7,810 bases of DNA from Candidatus Competibacteraceae bacterium. Its GTDB lineage: Bacteria; Pseudomonadota; Gammaproteobacteria; Competibacterales; Competibacteraceae. Under the pieces are notes generated by a model. It was not told the DNA's origin, made no database searches, and saw nothing but the letters and a program-made list of their open reading frames with translations. The stretch lies in NCBI GenBank assembly GCA_020445045.1, contig JAGRHI010000218.1, positions 1 to 7,810 on the forward strand, given 5' to 3'. Each line of letters begins with the position of its first letter. Within the stretch, counting starts at the first letter, position 1. Below, in pieces: positions 1 through 5,340 of this stretch. A program made the translations under genes and the position numbers.

Positions 1-126
1 TTCCTCCAGGCGACGCAGCGCCAAGGCCACCGTCGCGGCATAGGTCCGGTCCATGGATGCGCTCAGTCTCTTCAGCCGGTCATGGTCTTCCGCGCGTAGG
101 GTGAACGCTACCTGCTTGGTGCTCAT
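1..126 (-). CDS. Ribbon-helix-helix DNA-binding protein, partial (C-terminus beyond the left edge)
   Basis: The frame opens at ATG 126 and stays open to position 1, giving 42 residues (MSTKQVAFTLRAEDHDRLKR at the start). A polar beta-strand-like stretch (residues 4-11, KQVAFTLR) is followed by two amphipathic helices (about 12-26 and 28-42). That order is the ribbon-helix-helix (CopG/Arc/MetJ-type) fold, whose members dimerise and bind short operators through the N-terminal strands. The Shine-Dalgarno AGGGGA sits 6-7 bases before the ATG. A 34-base near-palindrome lies 23 bases upstream of the start, which fits autoregulation. It could equally be an antitoxin or a partition-type regulator, since the downstream partner gene is out of view. 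The fold call is fairly safe; the role is inference. Confidence 0.6.
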   Translation of the reverse strand, partial: MSTKQVAFTLRAEDHDRLKRLSASMDRTYAATVALALRRLEE

Positions 127-375
127 CAGGTCCCCTCTAAAGTGTCACATTCCAATTCCGGTGAATTCGACGGAATTAGAATCGCTTTAGATGGCGCCCT
201 ATCCTCCCGGTGTCCAGGCGGGGCCGTTCGGGCGAATTTCCGGGGGAACTGATGAGAGGTCCACCGGGCGGTGCCCTGACCATGGCTGTTTTTTTCAGCG
301 AGAGCGCTTAAACACTCGCTGGACCGGCGTGGACCTATGGTCGTGGGCTGTCTCAGTCCACACCGGCAACGAAAC
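127..375. other. Structured non-coding stretch with several inverted repeats
   Basis: I see no credible gene in these 249 bases. Besides the palindrome at 149-182 they hold CACCG-GG-CGGTG (262-273); the perfect pair CAGCGAG (296-302) with CTCGCTG (315-321), preceded by a run of seven or more T; and CCGGCGTGGAC (324-334) with GTCCACACCGG (356-366), one mismatch that is G-U in RNA. The bases GGTCCAC (258-264) can also pair with GTGGACC (329-335), so 258-366 has competing folds. None of these hairpins is followed by a T-run on the minus strand, so they are not obvious terminators for the gene ending at 376. A regulatory RNA, second origin or packaging site are all possible. Confidence 0.4.
149..182. 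promoter_or_regulatory. 34-base near-palindrome, candidate operator
   Basis: The 34 bases are symmetric about a central GAATTC-like core: 14 of 17 base pairs match, including perfect arms AATTCCG and CGGAATT. It lies 23 bases upstream of the ribbon-helix-helix start at 126. Such regulators usually bind tandem or inverted half-sites in their own promoters, so this is most simply the operator of that gene. A partition centromere or other protein-binding site is possible. The symmetry is seen directly; the function is inferred. Confidence 0.55.
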
Positions 376-903
376 TTAGATGATGGCCTCGGCTGGTCGA
401 ACGGGATTGGCTCCAATTTCCGAAAACTGCCTATCGATCGCTTCTATCTTGGATTGAACCTGGGCAAGCTCGGTCTGCAACTTCGCCAGGCGCTGGGCGC
501 GTTCTTCGGCGGGGAGCCCCTCGGGCCAATCGAGTTGGTCAACGAATTGATCGACACCTGCCAGCATGGCGGGCGCGATTAAAGCAAACCAGCCGTTGTC
601 GCCGATGGCATCAGTATTTCGGCCCAACGATGCGTGACGGCTCACGAAGTCATCAAGCGTCGCTCCCGACTTCAAAGGCTGAAGCTGTTCAGTCAACGGC
701 TTATTCCAAGCCTCCGCATACCTTTCGATGACGCGGCGCATAGCGTCCTTCAAATCGGACTTGGCTGGCGGGGTATCCAAGATTTCGCGAATTCGCCCGC
801 CAATCGCATTGCGATCCGTGTTCAATTTCGCGCGGGCGTCTCGCAAGTCGGCAATGCTGGCGGCCAGAGTGTCGAAGTCGGGTTTTACGGGTTTCGTTAC
901 CAT
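376..903 (-). CDS. Unrecognised protein with coiled-coil-like ends, 175 aa
   Basis: I do not recognise a family. The protein starts MVTKPVKPDFDTLAASIADL; residues about 10-40 are a heptad-rich helix, the middle (about 45-135) looks like a compact helical domain containing the segment DNGWFALIAPAMLAG, and the tail (about 140-165, GLPAEERAQRLAKLQTELAQ onward) is a second coiled-coil-like helix. There is no signal peptide and no convincing membrane helix. I chose ATG 903 because GAGG stands five bases upstream; a TTG at 918 in the same frame has no comparable site. It is the last gene of a likely operon with the ribbon-helix-helix gene at 1377 and the short gene at 1192, and begins 25 bases after the latter. 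Its coding status is well supported by good codon use; its role is unknown. Confidence 0.7.
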   Translation of the reverse strand: MVTKPVKPDFDTLAASIADLRDARAKLNTDRNAIGGRIREILDTPPAKSDLKDAMRRVIERYAEAWNKPLTEQLQPLKSGATLDDFVSRHASLGRNTDAIGDNGWFALIAPAMLAGVDQFVDQLDWPEGLPAEERAQRLAKLQTELAQVQSKIEAIDRQFSEIGANPVRPAEAII

Positions 904-928
904 ATGGTCCTCACTCAAGGAGCGTTGT

Positions 929-1192
929 TCAAAGCAGGATCAGGCCGGGGCTTGCCAAAGGGTCCAAGGCAGCAACAGGAACCGCCCGCCTGAATTCGGC
1001 GGCCTCCTGACAAGCCGAATCGACGCGAGTCGGCGACGGTCGGGAATCGCCCACCACGGTCCCACATGCCGGGCGCGGAATGGCCAGTGCTTCCGCCACA
1101 GAAGTGTCGTCGCCGTCCCAATACCGCCGCGTGGTTCCGATTCGCCGCGTTACCGACAGCCGGCGGCTTACCGTTCGTTCTGCAAAAATCAT
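929..1192 (-). CDS. Unrecognised small protein, 87 aa, translationally coupled
   Basis: The ATG at 1192 overlaps the TGA of the upstream ribbon-helix-helix gene as ATGA, and AGGTG stands seven bases before it, so translation is probably coupled. The frame is rich in GNN codons, as expected of real coding sequence here. The product is basic at its N-terminus (MIFAERTVSRRLSVTRRIGT) and proline- and valine-rich afterwards, with no motif I can name. A competing frame from GTG 1202 to 915 also stays open, but its product is cysteine-rich with unusual composition and its start codon falls inside the Shine-Dalgarno of this gene, so I prefer this frame. Function unknown. Confidence 0.5.
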   Translation of the reverse strand: MIFAERTVSRRLSVTRRIGTTRRYWDGDDTSVAEALAIPRPACGTVVGDSRPSPTRVDSACQEAAEFRRAVPVAALDPLASPGLILL

Positions 1193-1377
1193 CCGGTTTC
1201 ACCTCGCATGGTCTGTGTTTTCAGAACGCCGGGCGGGCTCGCCTCGGCGACGATTTGCTGAAGGGCGGGCGTCAGCAAATCGCGAAGACTGATGCCACGA
1301 GCGGCGGCCGTCACCTTCAATTGGGTCCGAAGGTCGGGCGGAATTTCCACCACCAGTTGAGTTCGCTTGATCCGCAT
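1189..1377 (-). CDS. Ribbon-helix-helix transcriptional regulator, 62 aa
   Basis: The product begins MRIKRTQLVVEIPPDLRTQL. Residues 3-12 form the polar beta strand (KRTQLVVEIP), 13-27 the first helix and 29-45 the second helix (ISLRDLLTPALQQIVAE), with the turn at RGIS. This is the complete Arc/CopG-type DNA-binding unit, and the remaining 17 residues look like a flexible tail. ATG 1377 is the only sensible start, because a TAG lies in frame nine bases upstream; the Shine-Dalgarno is poor. It heads a likely three-gene operon and ends in an ATGA overlap with the next gene. The promoter ahead of it carries tandem and inverted half-sites, the usual arrangement for autoregulation by this fold. 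An antitoxin role for the 87-residue neighbour is conceivable but unproven. Confidence 0.75.
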   Translation of the reverse strand: MRIKRTQLVVEIPPDLRTQLKVTAAARGISLRDLLTPALQQIVAEASPPGVLKTQTMRGETG

Positions 1378-1404
1378 GGCCGTCTATAAATCCAGAATTA
1401 ACGT

Positions 1405-1430
1405 TATGTAATAACATAGCATTCTATAGC
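1405..1430. promoter_or_regulatory. Operator-like repeats over the -10 region
   Basis: TATGT (1405-1409) and ACATA (1414-1418) form a 14-base inverted repeat that overlaps the -10 box. On the minus strand GCTATAGAAT (1430-1421) and GCTATGTTAT (1420-1411) are adjacent 10-base direct repeats, identical at 7 of 10 bases. One-turn spacing of half-sites is typical for ribbon-helix-helix repressors, so the product of the gene at 1377 is the natural candidate ligand. Confidence 0.45.
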
Positions 1431-1441
1431 CAAAAATGCAA
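1413..1441 (-). promoter_or_regulatory. Promoter for the 1377-376 operon
   Basis: On the minus strand TTGCAT (1441-1436) and TATGTT (1418-1413) are 17 bases apart, in the only AT-rich patch of this stretch, about 35 bases before ATG 1377. The hexamers match the sigma-70 consensus at 3/6 and 4/6. A shifted alternative, TTGATT with TATAGA, is also possible. Confidence 0.5.
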
Positions 1442-1478
1442 GCGAATCAAAGGCATTCATCGGGAGAATCGGCGGTGG

Positions 1479-1916
1479 TCAAGGCGCGATGACTTCGCCA
1501 GCGGCGACCGAAAACCAAAATGCTCCCATGCCCTCAGCTTCCGCCGTGGTGAGGGATTCGGGGGTTTCAAGCTCGAAGGCGGACCCGACAGGGTCGGTCA
1601 ACACGTCCCATAAAGCCTCGCTCATGCCGACGGCGGCGCGCTGATAGCCGGATACTTGGCGCAAGGCCAGGCGCAGATCGGGCATGAGCGGGCCGATGTC
1701 CCCGCCCACATCGAGCAACGCCTCAGCCTCTTCCAGCAGGGCCGAAAGCGACGGCGCTCGCGGTGCCGGCTTGGCGCGGCCTGGGTGCAAGTGGGTTTCG
1801 CGCCAGGCGCGGGCCGCTTCAATCGAATGCGTGGGCATGCCCTTCGCAACTGACTGCGAAATAGCAGCTTGCGAGAGTCCAAGAGCAGCGGCCAACTGAA
1901 TTTGGGTAAGAGGCAT
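1479..1916 (-). CDS. Nu1/terminase-small-subunit-like DNA-binding protein, 145 aa
   Basis: The N-terminus (MPLTQIQLAAALGLSQAAIS, then QSVAKGMPTHSIEAARAW) is a helix-turn-helix of the kind that opens lambda Nu1 and related small terminase subunits: QLAxxxGxS, then a helix, then GMP and a short wing-like segment leading to the AAxAW helix. A basic, proline-rich linker (about 42-56, HPGRAKPAPRAP) leads to a helical C-terminal half (57-145), as in small terminase subunits, where it serves oligomerisation. ATG 1916 has an excellent AGGAG seven bases upstream. The gene stands alone with its own AT-rich leader (1917-1950). In phage satellites such a protein can redirect helper packaging to the satellite genome, but a plain Cro/KorB-type regulator with a similar helix-turn-helix is an alternative. 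The DNA-binding call is sound; the terminase call is tentative. Confidence 0.5.
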   Translation of the reverse strand: MPLTQIQLAAALGLSQAAISQSVAKGMPTHSIEAARAWRETHLHPGRAKPAPRAPSLSALLEEAEALLDVGGDIGPLMPDLRLALRQVSGYQRAAVGMSEALWDVLTDPVGSAFELETPESLTTAEAEGMGAFWFSVAAGEVIAP

Positions 1917-1932
1917 AACTAAGCTCCTAATA

Positions 1933-1947
1933 TATATAACGAATATA
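1933..1947. promoter_or_regulatory. AT-rich inverted repeat before the Nu1-like gene
   Basis: TATAT and ATATA flank AACGA (1933-1947), just upstream of the AGGAG ribosome site of the gene starting at 1916. The patch 1928-1950 is AT-rich and probably holds the -10 region or an operator. I could not identify a convincing -35/-10 pair. Confidence 0.3.
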
Positions 1948-1979
1948 AGGCTCTATACGGCCAACAGCTAGCGTAAAAC

Positions 1980-2024
1980 CGGGGTCTCAATTACCCGTGT
2001 CTTGGGGTTTCCATAGGGACCCCG
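1980..2024 (-). terminator. Weak terminator-like inverted repeats after the replication genes
   Basis: CGGGGTC (1980-1986) pairs with GACCCCG (2018-2024), and on the minus strand the stem is followed by GTTTTA. A shorter alternative stem pairs GGGGT (2004-2008) with ACCCC (2019-2023) but lacks a T-run. The position, directly after the stop at 2028, suits a terminator, but the loop of the T-tailed form is long (31 bases). Confidence 0.3.
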
Positions 2025-2027
2025 ACA

Positions 2028-2399
2028 TCACTTCAGCCGATCTTGACCGGGTAATCTGGGCGCTTGCGTCGCCAGATAGCGACGCCCCAGCACGTTGACC
2101 ATGCGGCCATTGGCGTACAGCACCTCACCAGCAGCCAGCAACCGAACATCATCCCAATCGCTCGGAGTTCCTTCGCGCCAGTTCAAGCCAGCAGGACCGG
2201 CCGCATTCAACACCTGAATCAGTGTTTTTGCGTCCCTAGCCGAATCAAAACTACCGGGACAGCCGGGACAACCGGGACGATAGATTTTTATATCTGTATT
2301 ACAGTGAGTTGCAGTATCAGTGTTGTCCCGGTTTTCAGTTTTAGAACCGGGACAAGCCGGGACAACATCGGCAAGCAAGGCATCAAGGTTGCTCAGCAT
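2028..2399 (-). CDS. Small replication-module protein with winged-helix-like C-terminus, 123 aa
   Basis: The gene begins MLSNLDALLADVVPACPGSK at ATG 2399, overlapping the last 17 bases of the primase gene, with GAGAG about eight bases upstream. Longer in-frame starts (up to 2477) lie deep inside the primase gene and are unlikely. Residues about 15-55 are low-complexity (RPGCPGCPGS) because this stretch is built from the 9-base iterons. Residues about 57-115 (SARDAKTLIQVLNAAG, LNWREG, DWDDVRLLAAGEVLYANGRM, VNVLGRRYLA) read like a winged helix: three short helices and a beta hairpin. Its place right behind the primase-helicase suggests a replication accessory or origin-binding role, comparable to the separate origin-binding domain of P4 alpha. 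That role is inference; I know no named family for it. Confidence 0.6.
   Translation of the reverse strand: MLSNLDALLADVVPACPGSKTENRDNTDTATHCNTDIKIYRPGCPGCPGSFDSARDAKTLIQVLNAAGPAGLNWREGTPSDWDDVRLLAAGEVLYANGRMVNVLGRRYLATQAPRLPGQDRLK
2253..2364. repeat. Iteron cluster A: six copies of a 9-base repeat
   Basis: Plus-strand copies of (A/G)CCGGGAC(A/G) lie at 2253-2261, 2262-2270 and 2271-2279 (three abutting units) and at 2346-2354 and 2356-2364; one inverted copy lies at 2324-2332. The inverted copy makes perfect 11-base pairs with either neighbour: 2323-2333 with 2345-2355, or 2321-2331 with 2357-2367. The gap 2280-2320 is comparatively AT-rich, as expected for a DNA unwinding element. Tandem iterons beside an AT-rich stretch and next to the replication gene are a standard origin layout. 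The repeats are observed; the origin role is inferred. Confidence 0.75.
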
Positions 2400-5229
2400 C
2401 GGGCAATCTCTCTCCGTGGATAACGTAAAACCGGCCCTTTTCGCCAGCGATCCGCTCGGATTTGCCACCATCGCCATCGCCGCCGGCTATCAGCCGATTG
2501 ACCCGCTTTAGCGCACTGATCGCCACCCCACGGCCGGTTTGCTGGGTAGCGGCTTTCCAACCCGCAGCGTTCAGATAGAAAACGCGCCCGCCGTTTTGAA
2601 CATACGTATACCCGTAGAAACTCCGCATCGCCGGGTTGCGGTCGGATCGCATCAAATCCTTGGTGACCGGGTCAATCTCGGCAAATGAGCCCGGCCGATG
2701 TTCGGCCAGCCACTCATCGAGCCGTTGCAGGAAGTTGGTTTCGTCGCGGCTGGCATTCCCCCAATGCAACCGCCAGAGTTTGAAGAGCGCAGTAGCGGCG
2801 GCCAGGGCACGGCCACGTTGCCATCCGGTAATCTCGTACTGACTGGCCAGTTCGCCGGCAAACCCGACCAAGGCGAAGCGCAGGGCCACCCGGTCAATCT
2901 CGTTTGTGGATTCCTTGCCGACCAGCTTTGCGGCGATTTGCTTGACCTGGGCGGCGGCTTCCGTGGCATCGCCCAAGCCATCGGGCGCGGTCAGGCGTTC
3001 CAGGAACACGCGGGCCGCATGGCCGTAATACGAACCGGCCGCGTCATTGATCGACTTCACCAGCGCCCGCCGTTTCGTTCCATCGGGCTCGTCGTTAAAT
3101 ATGCCGGTCGTTGGATCGACGGGGATATGCGCCAACCGAACCTCTTGCCCGGCGACCGGCGGAACCCCGCCAGGTGCGCCCGCCATGATTTGCGCCAGAG
3201 ACTTTTCACCGCTCGACAACAACAAGGTGCGCCACCGCAACGTTGCCCGGTGGGTCAGCCGGACATTGCCGCGCAGCTTTCCCGAACCGTTCATGACTTG
3301 ATAAATCGTCGATCCCACCACGCGAGGATCGACACGCCCGACCTCGTCTAGAACCAACAGGGTATCGCTGTAAGCCGAAGCGACCAGCTCGAAACCGACC
3401 TTGGTTCCTTCCCACGACTGGACCAATTCACGCGGTTCGCCCCATGCGGACAACGCCCAGAATTGCGCGGATGATTTGCCGGTCGAACTTAGCCCCTCGA
3501 AGTGAAACCCGCCGCTATCGATCCGCAACGGTTCCAGCAGTGGGCCGGCGAAAGCGCACGACAGCGCGAACACGGGCAGGTCGTAGGGTTCGACCGGTAC
3601 CGCGACGCACGCCCGCCAATCCGCCAAGGTACCGCGCGAGGTATAGGCCGATGGCTTGGGATCGTCGGATTGAAAGAACACCTGTGCGCCGTCGCCACCA
3701 AAAACCTGATCGGGCAATACGAACCGATTGCCGGGCGCCCAACCGGTGCGCGCCACGCTCAGGGATTGCGGTAACTTCACTTCCGACCGGGCGCGGTTCA
3801 GATAATCCCGCAGGCGGTGAAAGCTGTTGTCGGCAACCGACATGTGAAAACCCATGTCGTACAGCTTTTGAAAAAGCTCCCGGCCCTCGATGACCAGCAG
3901 GGCGCGCGGAATGGTCCAAGTGTGGTTATGACCATGAAGCCCGCCGAACTGAATGGCCAAGCCATGACCATGGCCGCGCCCATCGTCGGTGGTCGCCAGC
4001 AGTCGAAACGGGATCGAAATCCACACAGGTTCGCCGTACTCAGGAGTTGAGCCACCGCCCGATTCTTTGCTGTTTCTCTTTTCTGTTACAGGTACGTACC
4101 ACAAGCCTTGACTCTCGATTTTCAGGCTCTCGGCAACTTCTGGATTGGTGGTGGTTAGGCTTCCATCGAGGTGTTTCATGGCGAAAAACGGCCGAATTCG
4201 GCCATTTGTCCCGGTTGTCCCGGTTTTGTTTTGGGTGTCCCGGGACGGATTTTCGCTGTTTTCTCCTTCTAAATCAGTCTTGTCCCGGTTGTCCCGGCTG
4301 TCCCGGCCATTTTTTAATAGGTCGGGGGAGGATTGCGTTTTTTTAGAGGGTGATTTTGATCCCGGTTGATAGGTTTTTTGGCAATCCCGAATCGCCTTTC
4401 GTATCGTCCATGATCCATAGGTTTCGCCCTCGCCGCGCCGCGAATTCCACTTGTCCCGCATCAGTGCCGACTGACGAAATAGGCGGTCCATCCGATCCGC
4501 ATCGCGTCCCGTCCAGAACGCCAGGAGATTGCAGAGCGCCAAGTCAGCGGCGGAATCGTCGCCGCCGTGCCCGGAGATATCGCCGGACCAGAGCGCGCGA
4601 AATGCGCTACCGTTCTTGGCGCATGTGGCCAATTCGAGGAGCTTTGCATCATCCAAATCGACGGGGGTGGCCGCGGCGGCTTTGGGTGTTTCGCGCGGTG
4701 CCTCGCCAAAGATTTCCGCATGGACGGCAGCCAGTTCGGCCGCGCAAGGGGCAATATCGGCAACCGTGCCAAATCGCGCGCCCGTCAGGGTCAAGTAGCG
4801 CCCGGCGTCGTACATTTCGACCTTCCCCTTGCGGCGCCGGCCGGGCGGCAAGGCGCCCTTGACGAACAGCCGCAGGCCGCGCCCGCTGGGGGAAATCTCG
4901 CAGTAGGTGGGCAAGGCGGCGACGATTTTCGCGGCGATGGGGTCCAGTTCCCCGGTTTCCGGGTTCAGGCAACCATCGATGTCGATGCCCGAAAAGGGAT
5001 CATCGGCGGTCAGCACAAAACCGACTCCCGCGAATGAGAACCGGCCGGACGCTTCGACAACGGTGGCAAAATCCGACCAGGTTGAAGGATCGTCCACACG
5101 GGCGCGGGCGGCGTTGGGTTGATAGGGGACCTTGGTCGATTTGCCTTTACGGGTTTCGAGTCGCCAACAGACCCATTGCGATAGGGCCGTCAGTTCGGCG
5201 GGGATGTTTTCGAAGTTGGGAAAAAGCAT
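2383..5229 (-). CDS. Primase-polymerase-like / DUF927 ATPase fusion, replication protein (948 aa)
   Basis: Residues about 1-180 resemble the archaeo-eukaryotic primase-polymerase domain seen in phage NrS-1 polymerase: GIDIDG (81-86) gives the acidic DxD pair D83/D85, SPSGRGLRLFVKG (113-125) is the second motif, and EMYDAGRYLTLTG (138-150) the third. The second motif has Arg120 where many family members carry histidine. Residues about 220-285 are a PriCT-like helical domain. Residues 287-345 are a low-complexity linker written by iterons. The DUF927 P-loop ATPase follows: Walker A EGLSSTGKSS (578-587), Walker B TLLVLDEVG (623-631), and a conserved LLLSSGEKS (669-677). The last 200 residues are helical with a winged-helix-like end. 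The family probably primes and unwinds the element's own DNA. ATG 5229 is fixed by an in-frame TAG just upstream; the ribosome site (GCGAGA) is weak and lies in a hairpin. Confidence 0.85.
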   Translation of the reverse strand: MLFPNFENIPAELTALSQWVCWRLETRKGKSTKVPYQPNAARARVDDPSTWSDFATVVEASGRFSFAGVGFVLTADDPFSGIDIDGCLNPETGELDPIAAKIVAALPTYCEISPSGRGLRLFVKGALPPGRRRKGKVEMYDAGRYLTLTGARFGTVADIAPCAAELAAVHAEIFGEAPRETPKAAAATPVDLDDAKLLELATCAKNGSAFRALWSGDISGHGGDDSAADLALCNLLAFWTGRDADRMDRLFRQSALMRDKWNSRRGEGETYGSWTIRKAIRDCQKTYQPGSKSPSKKTQSSPDLLKNGRDSRDNRDKTDLEGENSENPSRDTQNKTGTTGTNGRIRPFFAMKHLDGSLTTTNPEVAESLKIESQGLWYVPVTEKRNSKESGGGSTPEYGEPVWISIPFRLLATTDDGRGHGHGLAIQFGGLHGHNHTWTIPRALLVIEGRELFQKLYDMGFHMSVADNSFHRLRDYLNRARSEVKLPQSLSVARTGWAPGNRFVLPDQVFGGDGAQVFFQSDDPKPSAYTSRGTLADWRACVAVPVEPYDLPVFALSCAFAGPLLEPLRIDSGGFHFEGLSSTGKSSAQFWALSAWGEPRELVQSWEGTKVGFELVASAYSDTLLVLDEVGRVDPRVVGSTIYQVMNGSGKLRGNVRLTHRATLRWRTLLLSSGEKSLAQIMAGAPGGVPPVAGQEVRLAHIPVDPTTGIFNDEPDGTKRRALVKSINDAAGSYYGHAARVFLERLTAPDGLGDATEAAAQVKQIAAKLVGKESTNEIDRVALRFALVGFAGELASQYEITGWQRGRALAAATALFKLWRLHWGNASRDETNFLQRLDEWLAEHRPGSFAEIDPVTKDLMRSDRNPAMRSFYGYTYVQNGGRVFYLNAAGWKAATQQTGRGVAISALKRVNRLIAGGDGDGGKSERIAGEKGRFYVIHGERLPDAEQP
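4207..4307. repeat. Iteron cluster B: six copies of the same 9-base repeat inside the primase gene
   Basis: Plus-strand TGTCCCGG(T/C/G) lies at 4207-4215 and 4216-4224 (abutting), 4236-4244, and 4281-4289, 4290-4298 and 4299-4307 (three abutting). The third copy extends into the palindrome GTCCCGGGAC (4237-4246), which adds an overlapping inverted unit. Orientation is opposite to most of cluster A. In the protein these units read as RDS/RDN in one part and as TGT in another, that is, in different frames, and they fall in the disordered linker between the primase and ATPase domains. This argues that the DNA repeat, not the peptide, is what is maintained. Likely bound by a replication initiator. 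Confidence 0.75.
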
Positions 5230-5248
5230 GAAAAAATCTCGCTATCGA
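5229..5248 (-). promoter_or_regulatory. Hairpin plus T-run over the primase ribosome-binding site
   Basis: On the minus strand CTCG-ATAG-CGAG is followed by ATTTTTTC and the primase ATG. The right arm contains the only Shine-Dalgarno-like bases (GCGAGA), so folding would hide them; the stem plus T-run also looks like a small intrinsic terminator. Either way it is placed to restrict primase expression. The element GCGAG(A/G)TTTTTTCATGC recurs at 5851-5867. Confidence 0.5.
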
Positions 5249-5251
5249 GGG

Positions 5252-5280
5252 ATGACAGCGGGCGCGGTTTCCCATAAAAT
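5252..5280 (+). promoter_or_regulatory. Plus-strand promoter opposite the primase leader
   Basis: ATGACA (5252-5257) and TAAAAT (5275-5280) are 17 bases apart, each matching the sigma-70 consensus at 5 of 6 positions. It points away from the primase gene, against every protein gene in the window, with an expected start near 5287. The -10 box overlaps an inverted repeat (TAAAATCAA 5275-5283 with TTGATTTTA 5297-5305) that could be an operator. Confidence 0.55.
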
Positions 5281-5305
5281 CAAGCTTTCCAGGGCGTTGA
5301 TTTTA
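5275..5305. repeat. Perfect 9-base inverted repeat in the primase leader
   Basis: TAAAATCAA (5275-5283) and TTGATTTTA (5297-5305) are exact complements around a 13-base spacer. It covers the plus-strand -10 box and start site. It may be an operator for a dimeric repressor (the product of 5339-5692 is a candidate) or an RNA hairpin in the primase leader. Confidence 0.55.
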
Positions 5306-5340
5306 CGGGCCGCTCCCGCCGAAAGGTGGAGCGGCTTTTT
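5287..5340 (+). ncRNA. Candidate counter-transcribed (antisense) RNA, about 54 nt
   Basis: A short transcript is predicted from the plus-strand promoter at 5252-5280 to the plus-strand terminator ending at 5340. It would contain mainly the terminator hairpin with a GAAA loop and would be fully complementary to the leader between the gene ending at 5339 and the primase gene. Plasmids commonly control replication proteins with such ctRNAs, some of them about 50 nt. The promoter and terminator are seen in the sequence; transcription and function are inferred. No ORF is needed to explain the signals. Confidence 0.45.
5310..5340 (+). terminator. Strong intrinsic terminator on the plus strand
   Basis: GCCGCTCC (5310-5317) pairs with GGAGCGGC (5328-5335), the inner CGCC/GGT extends the stem around a GAAA tetraloop (5321-5324), and TTTTT follows at 5336-5340. 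On the minus strand no T-run follows, so this terminates plus-strand transcription only, although all protein genes are on the minus strand. Confidence 0.75.

Noticed and set aside
249..375. Hammerhead-ribozyme-like core: CTGATGAG at 249-256 and CGAAAC near 370-375
   Set aside because: The two core boxes are more than 110 bases apart, with no short stem II directly between them and no matching stem III or cleavage triplet that I could place.
126..416. Minus-strand frame of 96 codons across the non-coding stretch
   Set aside because: Its start has no ribosome site, its composition is unlike protein, and it overlaps the end of the 376-903 gene and the palindrome.
904..918. TTG 918 as the start of the 175-residue protein
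   Set aside because: ATG 903 has GAGG at proper spacing; the TTG extension adds five residues without a ribosome site.
2253..2364. CRISPR-like array
   Set aside because: The units are 9 bases, abutting or irregularly spaced, with no uniform spacers; iterons fit better.
2698..3351. Long plus-strand open frame of 217 codons
   Set aside because: It lies entirely within the primase-helicase gene, opposite conserved ATPase motifs, with no ribosome site; such antisense frames are common in GC-rich genes.
4047..4346. Plus-strand frame with repetitive LSRLSR-type product
   Set aside because: The repetition is the iteron cluster read on the other strand; no start signal or domain supports a gene.
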